A DNA stretch of 64,000 nucleotides from Luscinia megarhynchos (GCA_034336665.1 JAPFBE010000003.1:34818360-34882359); one strand, 5' to 3'. Positions 26,101 to 40,800 are shown, counted from the first letter of the stretch. Made by a program: numbers and translations. Notes: a model not told the origin generated them from the letters alone.

Positions 26101-29100
26101 AAGTAAAGCCATCTTAAACAAATGAAAATAGATAAGTTAATTTCATTTTAAAAATAATTCTGTAGCATATTACCTTTCTTATCTTTTTGTAAAGATATTC
26201 ATATTGACTATATTGATTTTTATATAGATTTTCATATCTGGAAATGTTTCATATTAATAGAAAAAACCCCAAACCACAAATAAAGCAATGTAAACTTTTT
26301 TAAAATCCAGCATTGTGTTGTTCAGTGGAGTTAATACCCTACTTATTGTTTGGGTTTTTTTATTATCTTCTTTGGACACAATTTTCCTTTAAAATTGCAC
26401 AAAGGAGAAAACAAACACACAAGAATTCCCAAATCCTACAGACAGCACAACATGGGCAGAACACATACTTTAAGATGGCATTTTGTTTTTCAAAGATGTC
26501 TTCTTTTCTCTTGGCTCATTGTGCCTGACACCACTAAAATCTTAACTTGATCCTTCTGTAATACAATAATTCTAAGGAATGAAGTTGCATATTCCACAGC
26601 TAAAATTTATTTGAACTGTATATGAACATCTTCTGTATTAAAAACTATAAAAATAAACCTTCAATATGTATGTTCTGCTTTTATTGCTAATATTGGCTAA
26701 AATAGGCTATACTGGGAATATAATTTAACTAGGCAGACTGAAATTAAATTCAATTTCATTTCATTGTTTTTTTTTAGTGTCAGCGTGGAACATTTGCATC
26801 CATACACATCACTGAAGACTGAGTTACAATCAAGGGGGAGAAATATACACCGTCAAAGTGTGATTTTTCCAAGCTAATGTAGATACCTACTTTGGGAAAA
26901 GATATATTTTACCATCCCAATGCTTATTTCTCTGCAGTAGCTACGGAGAGATCCAAAAGTGACCAGCTCAGATATCAATATGTGCAAGGTGTTTTCTGCA
27001 TTTTTTCAAATGAATCATAACTCTGGAGTCAGCTTAATCAAATTTAACTGTTACATATCCAGGCAAAAATTTCCAGCTGTCTGTCTATTTTGATAGAAAA
27101 TCAGAAACCATAATGACATTTTAATAATTTATAATACCAGCTTGATTTTTGCATTTGGCATAGTTTGATTTTCATGATGTTACTTTTGGTTCTATTTCCA
27201 TGCATTTGACTGGGGGAAAAGAAAGATATGCACATATCTTCTTTTAAGGAATACAAGAGTGAATGAAGAGCTTAGGTAAGTCTTTATCTGTAATAATTAT
27301 TGTGTTTAATTGCCACTTCAACACACGAACTTTTGCAAGAATAATTTTACTTAAGCATGTTAAGTATCAACTTGAAATTGTAAAACACCCTTAGGAATTG
27401 CAATAGAAATTGTCAAACATGATTCTTAGCAAAAGCTAAAGACAGTCACCTAGTCCTTTTCAACAAATGTGCATTATCCATCAAATTCATGAACAGATGT
27501 CTCAAACAGCTAAGCTCAGCTATCAAAAGCAAATATAGTCAAGTCATTCGTGACATGATTCTGAATACAACTAATTTTCCCCCATCATATCATAAGATCC
27601 TAATTTATTATGAAAAACATTTTACTACTTTTTGAGTAATTTTTTTTTAATATGTATTCCCATTTTTTCTTCATAAAACCAATTCAGGTACCCTGCTTGG
27701 GATTTTAGCTCTCAAAAATGTCATGATTCTGAAGAGTTAATCTCCTTTACTATGTTTTATCCTTTAAAAATCATTCATCTGTAAAAACTGCAGAGATTTT
27801 TTCACCTATGTAAAATTTTAATTTCAGAGAAAGAATGAGCAAAAATAGAAAGTTTTTGAACATGATTGAAGACATATTTGAAAGTATTATTAGAGAAGTT
27901 CCAGAAGTTAAATGAAACCAAAATGAGAGCTAATACTTGACAAGTAGAGATGCTGTACATTCTCAAAATAATTAGATGTTCAGAAAAAGAGATAAATCAA
28001 TCAGACTGTCTAGTTAGATAAAATGCAAAGGAGTTATAGACTGTTTGGGACAACTGTGCTATGGAAAGTTATGAATTTCAGTGTTTAAAAAAACACTGAT
28101 ATAGCTGAGCATGACTAAAAAAAATTTAAAAAGATACTTTAAAAATCCTGAAGATATATTTGCAGAGCTTAGATAATGAGAAAATATTTAAAAAAAAAAC
28201 TCTAAAAAAATTTAAAAAATAGGAGAATACTTTCATAGAAATGGTTGAAACCCATCATTTACTAAAATTGTGTAGAGGTAAAGAATTTCATAGAAGTGAC
28301 CTTTCTTCTTTTCTTTCAAGTTTATAAACTCTGTGTCTATTCCCAGCCTTCAAGCATTGCTCAAAAATTAAGAGTTCAGAGACAAAGTCACTGTTCCTTA
28401 TGTTCAAAAAAATATAAAGGAAGAATGTGTCATTTTGTATGTTTGGGGTAAATAGCTACTGAAATGAAATTAAAAAGGATTTGTAAAATAAACTCAAGTG
28501 AGTCAGATGAGTTTATTATTATAAATTATTATAATTATCATTATTATGAGACGCATGCTATTTAATACTGGTTTTATATATTTTCATATATATATATTTT
28601 TAACATTTTGATTGGCAACTAATTTGCTCCTCCCAGAATATGTAAGTTCTGGTGACAGGTACAAGAAAAGCCTCCAGTCCAGTTAGGAGACTGTAGACTA
28701 ATTGAAAACAGTTGAGTATCTGTTTTCTATATCCTACTGAGATGTCAATAAACCAACTCCAGTGTTGTTGTGTCTTCAGTCTTAGATTCCAGGTGGCCAT
28801 AAGTTCTTGTTCAGCTACTCTAAGTTGCATGAAGTGATCAATACTCTTTGTGTAGAAACACAACCATATCAATTGTTAGGCTATCTTTATTTCCACCAGC
28901 AGACATTTTACTTCTTTTCATAATTGATGCTGTCCTTCAAGATTTCCTTATGTTTTCAAAAAAAGGATAAAGTTGAACAGGGCAGTCAGGATCAAAGAAA
29001 AACACAATACAATTGATAGTAAATTATCTCCTTGAACACTGCAGAAAATGTCTATTTTCTTACTAAGAATATTAAATTGCTATTTAATGTAACTCAAATG

Positions 29101-29779
29101 CAAAACAATGCAACTTTGTATGTGAACAAAAATGCTCAAATAATTCACAGAATTGAAAACTTAACTGCATGAGAAATGCACCAGGTTATCACTGCAGAAA
29201 ACTCAGTGTGCATCTGTGGTCAAAAAATGATCAAGATGTTACACTGCATATGCAAAAAAACCCCAATAATTAGGATAGAGAGCATTGCAATTCCCTGACA
29301 CAAGTCAGTGCTGTGATTTCATCTAGGATATGTAGTCTTGTACTAGTCTGCTCAGTTCCAAAGGAATAGTAACAAGGGCACTGCTAGAGAAAGGTAAGAA
29401 TTGTGAAGATCTCCCATTGACTCATATAGAGATAAACCACAAAATATGAAGCAAACAATCCAGCTGAGCACTATACCTGGTTGAGGACTTCATCATCTTT
29501 CAAAATGACACTGTGCTTGACAGCTAGACAGCAGCACAATTCTTCCATATGCTCCCAGAAAAATGTTATTCCTGAATTCATCTCCACTTGGAGAACTTTG
29601 TTGCTGTCATAGCCTATCCTCTGTGTCCAGCCTCTCCACCATACCTGTTGTGTTACCCCATCTCTTGGTCTTGTCACTACCACAGTGTTACTGTCAAGGC
29701 TGACCTGGAAAGGCCAGAAATAGCTCTGGAAAACAGCTCACAATAATAGCCCATATGAAATAACCTACTGGATATGTCT
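23144..29779. other. Intergenic AT-rich sequence, no gene recognised
   Basis: No gene-like open frame, RNA gene or clear transposon is visible. Open frames here stay at or below about 90 codons. The minus-strand frames at 28600-28872 and 29471-29683 lie in slightly GC-richer stretches and were examined, but show no family motif. A short hairpin with CAGTGTTT arms lies at about 28080-28098. Confidence 0.55.
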
Positions 29780-30215
29780 TAGAATCCTTCTAGACTGTCC
29801 TAGAATTGTTAAGGTTGGGAAAGACATCTAAAGTCATTGAGTCCAAAGGTTAATCCAGTACTGCTGTGCTCACCACTAAACCATGTCCCCTCATGCCACT
29901 CCACGTGCTTTTCACACTTCCAGGGATGCCAACTCTGCCACTTCCCTCAGCAGCCAGCTTCCATTGCTGGCCACCCTTTCTGTGAAGAAAGTTTTCCTAA
30001 TATCTGACCTAAACCTCGTTGGATACAACTTGATGCTGTTTCCTCCTGTCCTGTCACTTGGTTCTTGACACTCACCATGCTACAACCTCCTTTCAGGCGT
30101 TTTTGGATGTGCTCCTGCACCTTTCTTTCTTGTCACAAAGGGCCAAAAACTGAACACAAAATTTGAGGTGCAGCCCCACCAGTGTCAAGCTCAGGAGTAA
30201 AACCACTTCTTCAAG
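29780..30215 (-). mobile_element. CR1 LINE 3'-end fragment, older subfamily
   Basis: On the + strand the block opens with a degraded tail (TAGAATCC..TAGAATTG) followed by 'aaggttgggaaagacatcta', 'cactaaaccatgtcccctca', 'cacttccagggatgcc', 'tgtgaagaaagttttcctaa', 'ctacaacctcctttcagg' and 'ggccaaaaactgaacacaa'. This is the reverse complement of an avian CR1 3' region from a subfamily different from the copies at 16.7 and 18.7 kb. It is heavily substituted and has no coding capacity. Confidence 0.88.
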
Positions 30216-32551
30216 AAGGTGATCGTGGCAGGGAACAGAACATCTCAAGGTATCAACTAGAGATCAGAGGAAGAAAGGCAGCACCTTCATGGGATATATG
30301 ATTCTGTTCCTGATTGAAAATTCTACATCTCAAAGAGGGCTTCACCTCATTGGGAAGGTGCCAGAGATATATTCTCAGTGACACCAAGCAGGTGCCTGCC
30401 ACAGTGCTGGTGTCATGCTCAGGCCATCTGCCTTGCCTGAGTTGAAAGATACCATACATTGCTCCTCACATTACTTTTTACTGGTTTTCCAAAATCTGTA
30501 CAGCTTTCTTGCATGCTTTTTCCTTTTCCCAAGATTTTTTTTTTAAAGCAAAGTTTACACATACTTCAGATTTCTGCTAAATCCTTTCTTAAAATAGAAG
30601 TTGCTATCTACTGTGATGTGCAGCTATCTCGGCAGAGGTGGTCTGAGTACAGAGATCAAAGATGTGGGGTTATGGAAGGATCTTGTCTAGCTATGAACAT
30701 GCTTACAACAGCTTGTAAGCATTCTCAAGCATAAGGTAGAACAAGGGTTGACAACCCAGTTAGCACTAAGCTAAGGGCCATGTTGCCCAAGTCTCTTCTG
30801 CCTAACTGTTCTTCAAGCAGGTGGCTGAATGCACACTTCTCCAAGGCCTATCAGAACTGAAATGAGCAGAGTCTGCAATGGTCCTGAAGTAATTTCAGAA
30901 CTCACCACTGTAATGAGTAGGTAACATCTGTCATGATGAAGATTGGAATAAGGGCCACACAGAAGTTCATGACTTTAACCAAGAATATGCCTTTTACATC
31001 ACTCTGGAGTGCAGAGTATGTTGAGGTATCTAGTGCTGTGGGATTCACTGGCATAGCCAACAGTGTTGGTTGGTCATGATTTCCAGAGAAGTCTTTGGAC
31101 AGTCAGAGACAGCAAAGGTAATGACTGCTTATGTCTCCACTGGGATGGACATAGATGAAGGCCAGTGGTCCCTGCAAAAAAAATGACTATGTGCCATGGA
31201 TGTTCTGCACCCATCACTGATCATCCTGTGTGCTGCCTCACGTATCTTCCCACTTGTGGGGCACTTTCTCCATGGTGCTAAATCTCCATTATAGAGAGTG
31301 GGGTACTGTTTACAAGGTGATACCTGCTCCCTGATGATTTGGGCATGTGCTGCATGTGGGCAGAACATCTGCCATGCATGGATAGTATGTAAATCTTATG
31401 AAATGCATTTTGTGAAATTACAGGGCCTGTACCAGCTGACTAGCAGGTGAGAAAGGATATTCTGCTTTAGGGGACTGTGACTATAATAGAAAGGATGGGT
31501 AGAGAACAAGCTTTCATACTCTTAGCACAGAACTGTCAGTGAAACGTACATTGAGTAGTTAGTACTCATAGTCCAAGCAGAAACTGATACAGTAATAGGA
31601 GCAGCAAATTCTTGGAAGGAACAAGTAGAGAGTGTGAATCATTTTGAAGATGTTTTCCATAACAAATAATCTCTTAACAGTGATTCTTGGTTAAGTGAAG
31701 AAAGGAGCTGCTAACACAGTGACTGCAACTACTCCTGACTAATATAGATTTTGTTTAGTAATTTATACACTTCAGGTTGGAGTACTACAAGGTGTTCTAC
31801 TCAGAATCCTTACAGAGCATTTCAATGGCTCTGGTCACAAAAAAAGTCAGGCAAACCAACTTTATAAGCACATAATGGAAGTGCCTTGTTATTCAAGCAG
31901 CATTGCTATTACACTGTGTCCTAAGAAGGAAAAGAGGCAGGGTGTGAAGGGGAGAATGTGAGGGAAATGATGTAAGACATATATTCTCATCAGCAAAGAA
32001 AGAAAAAGATTAATTTATACAGAAGTAGTAGAAACAGACAGGACAGATAGAAAATCCGTAGCAAAATGGTAATATGTAATTAAGTCTTCATAAATAACAC
32101 TATTTACCTGTTTTGTTTTTCATGTCTGAAATTTTTTAACTGATCATGGGGTCCTGAAATGTGTGTTCTTCATATTATTGAATAACTACTTTCCCTTTAA
32201 ATAGCTTATTCTGACAAGACACAGGATGTAGCTTCTGTTCCTGGATTGGAAAACCCTTCCAACTAATGTTTCTCTGTATTTTCTACTTAATCTTAAATTG
32301 CTTATGAATGTTTTTGCTGGAAAGTAACTGAATGGGTGCATGAATTCATAGACAACGGTTTAACTAATAATTGGCTTGGTTTTGCCATATAAATTTACTC
32401 AGCTCTAGTGGTCTAGTGGTTACTAGTTATCACCAGTAAAAATTGGGTGATAATAGAGCACAATATAAGTCAGTAGGGTCCAGTGCAGTGAATTAATCAG
32501 GCTAGTTACTGGAACTGTAAACCTATGTATTGCTTCTATAAAACAAATAGC

Positions 32552-32590
32552 TTAAAAACAAACAAACAAACAAACAAACAAACAAACAAA
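32552..32590 (+). repeat. (AAAC)n microsatellite
   Basis: About nine AAAC units, followed by an irregular A/C-rich stretch with CCACCAC to about 32625. It is not next to a recognisable retroposon. Confidence 0.95.
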
Positions 32591-35500
32591 GCAAAAACCA
32601 CCACCACAACAAAAAACAACCACCAAAATAGGAAGTATGACAGAGAATCAAAAATTTTGTTCCAATACTTTCAGGAAATTAAAAAACTCCAGAATTTCCA
32701 TCTCATGTCCTTATAAGTCCTCCCACTTGAGTACCCTTTCACTTATTCTTCATTAATTATGTATTTTCAGATCTTCATTTAAAACAAACATAGTCTTTTT
32801 TACATATTACTATGGTTGAAAATTCAGGGCTCTTCATGTGTATTTATCACATGATATTTGAAAAAAATTCATGCTTCTCTTTTCCACAAGGAAACTCACT
32901 CTCAAGGTAAGTTTGAAACGACAATTTCTCAGCAGCAAAGCTTTCTGAAAAATGTCCATCAGTACTTTAAGCCTTGAGTCTGATACTTAGAGGATAAAAA
33001 TCTACAGATAAATTTACAATGGATGTATGACACAAGTGATTGCCTGGAGGTGCAGGTTATTGTAATAAGATGGGGATGTCAGCATGTATTTTTGATTAAT
33101 TTTTCCAAATGCATACATTTTATAGAAAAAAAAATAGAGAGTGTCAGGAATACAGTTAGTTTATTTAAAGGAACTCAAAGCATAGCAAGAAATGCAGGCT
33201 GTATACAGGCAGAGAAATTAGCTTTTTGTAAACTGATGCATATAGCTTTAATTAATATCAAAGCTCATACTCTGCCCACCTTGCCAGCTTAGGTTTAAGC
33301 AAAAGCTTTGAGAAATATTTATCTGAACAGATGTCTCACTAAGATAGCTGTACAGAAATACATCCAAGAATTATGCAGTTCTTTCAAAACTAATGTTGCT
33401 GAGTTTGTTTCATAATTAAGAACAGGACTGAAAATAAAAATGTTTGAAATATTAATAAAGCCCAAACTGTCTCTGTATCATCCACCCTGAAAAACTCTTC
33501 CATGTTTAGAATGACAACAGGGACACTACTTGGAAAATTTCTATAGCTTAACTGGGACAAAAAAACCTAATAATAGAGTACCCAAATTGATATCAACAGA
33601 ACTTTGTTCCTCTTTTATTTTTTAAAATATTTGCATATTAAAAGTGTACTGTACATTTGCTTGCTGTTGCATTAGAATAATGGCAGCACAATTTTTGTTA
33701 CATACAGAATGCTTCTGCTTCTCCTAGGTGCACAAGTGTTGATGAATTTAGGAGCTGAAGAACTACTAATTTAGGAGCAACTGAGGATGCTTAAATTCAT
33801 ATGAGAGTATCTACTGTGAACCCTATGATGCTTTTATATTCCCTTGTTTTTCCCACTGCCTAAAATTAAGTATGTTTGGACAATATGTGCATAGCATCTG
33901 TGGAAATATTTTCTCAAGATGAAATGTGTTCATCAAATCCTCAATGCAAAAGATGGACAAATCTAAATCCTGTGCTGTGAAAGTTTCCTGGAATGGTTAA
34001 ATACGTAGAAAGGAGGGAAATTCCTAAATTCACCTTATGTTTGTGATTGCCACTTTCAAATGATTCAAATATTTTGTAATTCGTGGTGTGTGGTGCAAAA
34101 GTTTTGATATTTGACCATAATCAAAAGCAGATTGCCTTTCCTGTCTCTTCCCAAGAATAGATGTCTCTATATATTTCTTCATTCTTCATAATGAAGAATT
34201 ATTAACAGACACAGCTAATGTCTTAAAAATAACTTTCCCTAAGGTTGTTGTTTGGATTGCTCCTTGAGGTAACAAGGGTTTGGCACGTACAATTCTCTGC
34301 ATTAACCTGGGAACAGCATTCTCAAATGCATCTGTGAAATGAAAAGACTTAAATTTTAATATTGAAAAAATTTTGGCACTGGAAAGGTAAACTTACATGC
34401 TTTGAAGCCCCCTGAAAGAACCTTTCTCTTTTTTCTTGGCAAGAGAAGAGTCTTCTTTGGAATACAACTGGTTACTAAAAATAGGTCCTGTTTCCCCCAA
34501 GAATCACCAGTTTATATGGTTCTACTATTCCAGTACCTAAAGAGGGAAAAAGTTGCCTAGAAAATATGTCAAAGCCTTTGAAATGAAGTTATGTAAAGTA
34601 CATGGAATGGTTTTGTGCCCCTGTAGAAGATCATAAAAAAACCATGGAAATTTTACCATGGTAACTTTTTGAAAAGCCCAATATTAAAAATATGCCAATG
34701 TTAATTCATCTGTAACTTCATCATCTGATGGGTAGGTAAATTACTATTAAGAATTCAAATTTCTGACAGAAGGCTGCCAAAAATCTTGAAATTTTCAAGT
34801 CCTAACTTCACATTTCTGGATGGAATTTCTTCATATGACATGGAGTTCTCCATATCACTCTGTCTATAAAGCAAAATGTATTTTCCACTTTTCTTGTCAT
34901 TCTTCGTGACACTTCTTAGCCTAGCTATGTCAGCTTTGCTTTTAGAATAATCTAAGACAAGACTATAATCACTCCAAGGCTAAACTTAAAACCAGCAGGT
35001 CAAAGAGCTGTTTAATTTGGTCTGGGTTGACACCTTTTATGAGAAACACAAAAGTTTCATTGTTCTGAACCCCCAAATTTGTCTCTTTTATTCAAGCTAG
35101 CCACTGCAGAAACTGAAAGGAAAGAGGGTGGCTTTTGCAGCCATTGATAAATAAGGCAGCCAGAAAAATTTCTCTTAATTAAAAAGAAAATAAACTAGGA
35201 AAAAGTGAAACAGTAGTTTTCCTTTTCAAAAGGATTTCTCCTAGTGTCAGTAAAGTCAATATGAACTGCAATGTCCTCACTGGTTTTCCCTTAACAGTGA
35301 ATTTACTGCTACAGCACTCTCACCCTCCCTGATCCTGTATGTCTATCAACCACTTACTACACCTCCCTCATGATTTTAATTTATGTGCCCTGCACATTAG
35401 AGACTCTTGAGAGCAGCCATAACCCTCACTTTAGGAGCCAAACTAAACCAGCTCCCTCCTGGGGCTCAGTGGACAGAGAGGAGAGAGAGATGTTCTTCAG

Positions 35501-36152
35501 GGTGATGTGGAAAATGGGTCTAATTCAAATTATTCCCTTCAAAGGAGCCTCTCTCTCTACACTGACTAAAGGAAGGGCTTCAGAGATGAGCTATTTTACG
35601 GTAATGAATTCCCTCATTGTCAGTGTTAATTTGCAGTGACTCTCCCTTCATTTTTGCGTTTTTGTTTACTAAAAGAGATCTGGTATGTAATCCAGACAAA
35701 ATTAAGGATTTCAAGGAGTTGTTACCTTTAAGAAATGATAAGAAATGCTTTTAAAAATGACAGTGAAACTGCAGTATTCTTTTAGAGGAATTATGGAAAG
35801 AAGCTGAAGATGACTACCCTTCTGAAGTGTTTTCTCTTATTGTTTCATGAAGCCCTTATGCAGCTGAGCTAGCCAGTCTTTTATGAAATGATGGTCTGTG
35901 AATTCTGCGAGCATCCAGTCACCTCAGCAACACACAGTGCACTTCCACTGACCCTGAGCCAGCCCTGTTTGTGGCTTGAGGCAAATTATACCCATAATGG
36001 TGGTACTTAGAGGCAGAATCTGCCTATGCCTAGCAAGACTCAGAATATGCTAGGTAACAGGCTGGGAGCAATATTTGCTCTAGTGCTGTGGGAAAAGTGA
36101 GTGTCACAAAGCCACAGCCAGCCATCAGGGGATGCCTCCAGAAAAAAAAAGT

Positions 36153-36175
36153 AAAAAAAAAAAAAAAAAAAAAAA
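36153..36175 (+). repeat. Poly-A run
   Basis: A 23-base uninterrupted A run preceded by a 9-base A run and followed by an A/G-rich segment to about 36215. A retroposed tail was considered, but no polyadenylation signal or recognisable transcript lies upstream. Confidence 0.9.
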
Positions 36176-37331
36176 GGAGAGAGAACAAGATAAAAGGAAA
36201 AAGAAGAAAAAATTAACTTTAACAGAATGTAAGAGTTAAATCTAAGACCCAGTGAAACTAATTAGGAGACTAAAGCACCCAGTGTAATTACATTTCTTTT
36301 CTCTGTCTTCTACCCACAAGATAAAAGCATGCAAATAAAGTACCTCTTTTCCAGCAATCTAATGCAATGAAAATGTAATATATCACCAAATATCAAGTAA
36401 TGTATTTTACTGGAAAATTAGAAAAGCAATACTGTTTGTTTACTCTAAGACTGAGAATGATCTGAACGAAATCTCTTTTGTAGAAAATCTTTGCATATTC
36501 ACAGAAGTCTGTAGCCACTCAGAAATGGAGAGCAATCTCTTTGAAACAATAACAAATATTCAGTCCTTAGGAACTAGATGAGATAACATTATATACTGAC
36601 CTATATAGTAACCCATCAAGAGTAAATTCATTACTTTTATTATTTAAAACAGCACTTTGAAGGCATTACCTAATTCTTCTAGCCTGCCCTTTTTATAAAC
36701 AGAGATACTGAGGAAAAGAGAATACACAGAATTGTACCCATCTAAAGAGTGGAAATAGACTAAAATATCAGGACCTCTTTGCTTTCAGCCTGTGCTCAGT
36801 TCTCTCAATCTTTTACAAGGCATATGGAATAGAAGCCAAAGTTTAGAAAATTGCTGGTGGTGTTGCAGACAAAAGGAGACATTTGTCTTCGGGTCAGACA
36901 CATTAAATTGATTGTGGGATGACTCCAAGAAGACCATAAGAGCTTGAGTCATCCTACAACTTGAGTCACATGCCTTCTTCACAGGAATAACCCTGGAAGG
37001 CAGAGTGAAAAAACCCATCCTATATCTCTCTTCCTGGCAGATGGCATTGCAGCCAGTTGGCAGAAGGCAGGATATTACATTTTGATGGAAAAGGATACGA
37101 CCTGGCTCCAAAAATAATGACTGTCAATGTATGGTTCATTCATGTCTGCTTTACTAGTAACTGAAACTAGAAACAAAAGATATAAAAGTGTCAAATATGT
37201 ACTTTGACACTCATCTCTAGTTTTTTCTTCAGGAAGAATCTTTTATAGGACACCAGGACAGAGCCAGAAATCTTGCTGATTAATTTAAAATGATTGCTTG
37301 TCTTTTAAATATTACAAGCTGAGTTCAATAG

Positions 37332-37896
37332 TATCATGTTCAAACCCCACTCAGCAACTCAGCCGACTCAGCTCACTCCTCCCCTGTGGGATGATGGAGA
37401 GAATCAGAAGGGCAAAAGTGAGAAAACTCGTGGGCTGAGATAAAGACAATTCAGTAGGTAAAGCAAGAGCCACGCACACAAGCAGAGCAAAACAAGGAAT
37501 TCAATCACCACTTCCCGTGGGCAGGCAGGTGCTCTGCCATCCCCAGGAAAGCCAGGCCCCATCACACACAGCAATGACTTGGGAAGACAAACACCATCAC
37601 CCTGAACATTCCTGCTTTCCCTCTTCCCCCAGCTTTGTATGCTGAGCAAGACACCATATAGTCTGGGATATCCCTGTGGTCAGCTGGAGTCAGCTGTCCT
37701 GGCTGTCCTGGCTGTGACACCCTTCGCCCCCAGCTTCCTCGCTGATGGAGTGTGATGTGCAAGCACTTTGCAGGAATAACAAAATCACCCGTGTTACCAA
37801 CACTTGTGTTACCAACACTCGTGTCCAGAACAAATCCAAAACACACCCCTGTGCCAGCTATTCTGAAGAAAATTATTCTCAGCCAAAACCGGCTTA
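37332..37896 (-). mobile_element. Probable solitary endogenous retrovirus LTR, degraded
   Basis: About 565 bases match, from memory, an LTR that is common in bird genomes. Landmarks on the + strand are 'ttcaaaccccactcagcaac' at the left edge, 'gagaaaactcgtgggctgag', 'gcagagcaaaacaaggaatt', 'cccagctttgtatgctgagc' and 'ctcagccaaaaccggct' at the right edge. The family's TATA-like box and polyadenylation region read on the minus strand, so the LTR points that way; both look mutated here. I see no gag, pol or env sequence on either side, so this is most likely a solo LTR from recombination. Target duplications and the TG..CA ends are not clear. The open frames at 37404-37649 and 37562-37846 are incidental. 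The family name is unassigned. Confidence 0.72.
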
Positions 37897-40800
37897 GATA
37901 AGAAACAATGTCAAGTTAATCGGACATTTCGTCCATATTTAGTGTAAAGAGGTGGCAGAAGATGGCTTGCCATACAAGAGTGCCTCTCTTAGAAACCTAT
38001 TTAGGGATGAATTGAGCTGTTTTCTGCAGGTAGCTGTATTTTCTTATTAATAACATGGTGCAAGGATAAGCTTTGACTGGATGCTTAAGTCTGCATAGCT
38101 AAAGCTACATGAGATTAAAAGGGTTGAAATTGTTTATATTTTTAAAAGACACATATATATATGTGTTACAATTATAGTCATTCAATCTATATTCAAGCTC
38201 TATATCAAATCTGCAGATAGCTACCTATGTTTTAGTGGTAGGGATATTTATTCTGGTCAAACAAGAAACCCCCATACGTAGAAAGGTCTCCTGCATGCCC
38301 ACACTGTCATGCATATAAAATTTACATTGCAGCCATGAGTGCTTGAAATATAAAGATACTACCAAATTTTCATATGGTCAATCTGAAAAGAGTTTCCTAG
38401 GATGGCATATTTCCAAGGAACGTGGAATAAAATGTGTGGTGAAAAGGAGGGAGAAGTTTTCTTGCTTGCATACATTATTTTTAAATTAGTTCCTTCTCTT
38501 TGCCACATCCTTCATACCACAGACATCGATGAACATGGGGCTACAAATTCAAGTTAGTCTAAATTCTGGAATAAAAAAATCATATCAGTACATCAGAAAA
38601 TAAAACCTGCCTAATGCAGACCTTGTAACTCAGGCTAATACAAAACATTCTCCAGTAAGATGCTTAAAGGGAAAACCAGACTGAACGAAACAGTGAGGTT
38701 ATGTCTAAAAGTACTTTTTTTTCCTTTCCACAAGAACGAAAACTATTTAACTCATTAACCAAAACCTAAGACTTTCTACACAGTGCACAGATATTCTTAT
38801 TTAAGAAAAATATTATAAAAGAGTATTTCTAAGAAAAATCAAATATTATCTCTTTCCTATGAGTTTAAATTTGACACAAGGAAGAGCTAGGATACCTACA
38901 AGGTAGCCAAGGACAAAAGATGTAAAAGATGTCTTTGACGTCTGCAAAAGTACAATCACATAGTGAGGCTGTTACATTCATTAGAAGACCACAAATGAAT
39001 ACAATTAGTAAGAGAGGGAAACAAAGAAAAATATTTTAAAAGTCATAATCTACCTTTTGGTGGTGCTTTCAGTCTTTTTCCTTCCATCCCCATATGGGGG
39101 GAATCTTTATTCTTCTGTCTGTTTCCTTTCAACATGCTTAGTTTAAAAAACCATTGCAGACAGGGAAACCCTGATCTCAGCATGCTTTGGATCAGACCTT
39201 ACTCTAACAGGCATAGACTAATTTGTGTGAGACATTTATATTATCTTCTTTCTGCTGCACTCATGTGCAAAAGTTATATTTCACTTTTTTGATGGCTTCA
39301 GTTAATGAAGAATAGCTTTAGCACACTATTTAGCACATAGATCATGTCCAAATATGCCCACTGGATGTAATATTATGGCTGAGCTCTCATTATAAAGATG
39401 CCATGATAAAGATGACGTGCAGTTTTTTGAGAGACATTATCAGACTCCCTATGCTATCCATTTATTGTTCCACGGCTGAAAATGTCAACAAACAAAAACA
39501 TGTTCTCATTCTCTAACAGGAAGACAGGATACCAAGGATACCTCTCATAGGATGCCAAGAAAACATCTGCAAGATAATTCAATCAATGACCTCAGTATCG
39601 TCAAAGTTTCTACTGCACAGCCTTTTAAAATCCAGTTGGACAAACTTTTATAACTTGTCGTGTGATAGTTAATTCTTTAATTTGGTAAGAAAAGCTTTAA
39701 GAAATCAAGCCAAAGAGATGAAATTGAAGGTAATGTGGAAAGTGTGAACAAAGAAGAATGGAAGAATCTTAAAATCTCCATTAGTGCTGTTCGAACAAGG
39801 ATTAGAAGCTTCTGATAACATTAACATAAATTTCCCATTGCTTTGGAACAATCAGGCCCAGATGCCTGAAGCTTCCTCACAAAAATTGAGCTTTTTGAAA
39901 AATACTGAGTAGGAAACTAAGACATTAGGAATGTGATGAGAAAAAAAAAATCATCAGTATTCTTAACTTCTTCGTATCTTACAACCATCATGGATATTAT
40001 TTTTATCAAATGGATCGAGATAATTAAATCTCTAATTCACTTCCCAGGGAATGGGCATTATAATATCCAAAATTTGTTGTAAGATGTTGAAATAAACCAA
40101 AAACTAAACAACACTGAGGATGTTAAATCACATAAATGACATATCATTTTGCCTACAAAAAATGTATAGATATTCCTTTCAAAGGCAAATAGTTTAAACT
40201 GTTAAAAAATCACTAAGAGGCACAATAAAGGGCCTGATTATGTTTGCTTGGTATTAAAAGTGGTGGATGAGCCTCCAGTGCAAATGTTTAACTGAGTATT
40301 TCTGTTAATAATTTTTTGCAACAATTGCTCCTATCAGTAGAACCAATCAACCTAAAAATAAAATGAAATCTAGTCTCTTAAAAATAACCTGCTTTTTACA
40401 AAAAGAAACGCTGCTCAGCAATTACAAAATAAGCTTTTTCTTATATAAAGAATATACATTACAAGAACAAGATGTGTCTCTCAAACCTGTTAAAAACACA
40501 TGAACGACCTATATACTGCTCTTTTGATGTTACAGTTTTGTAATCAACAAAGTAAAGAAAGAGAATTATGCAGGAAATTACTGTTTGCATGATATTAGCC
40601 AAAAATATAAGAACATTTGTTTTGAAACAGCAAAGCCTTCTATTCTGAAAAGAGTTTATCGCCATAACATGTTACATCAATAAATAAATAGTTTTGCTTG
40701 CTAAGCTAAAGTATTTTCACAAAGAAAACACATGGTATGTAGGTTAAACAATAGCTCTAAGTATCCTGAATTTGTGCATGCTCATCCTATTGCACTTTGT

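Larger units (their letters stand above)
30216..37331. other. Intergenic AT-rich sequence, no gene recognised
   Basis: Open frames are short and lack recognised motifs. A (AAAC)n tract (32552-32590), a 23-base A run (36153-36175) and a 19-base near-palindrome centred on 34190 are the only simple structures. The GC-richer part at about 30950-31380 has overlapping open frames on the minus strand and may be a decayed repeat, but I could not assign it. Confidence 0.55.

Noticed and set aside
29471..29683. Minus-strand 70-codon frame that reads like a globular protein fragment
   Set aside because: No family recognised, no splice sites of note. It sits close to a CR1 fragment and could be decayed repeat sequence.
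31129..31368. Minus-strand 79-codon frame with several Cys and His
   Set aside because: Compared mentally with Harbinger transposase and retroviral Gag patterns. No ordered motif matched, and stops follow at once on both sides.
36153..36175. Poly-A run as the tail of a processed pseudogene
   Set aside because: No polyadenylation signal upstream, no recognisable mRNA sequence and no target duplication.
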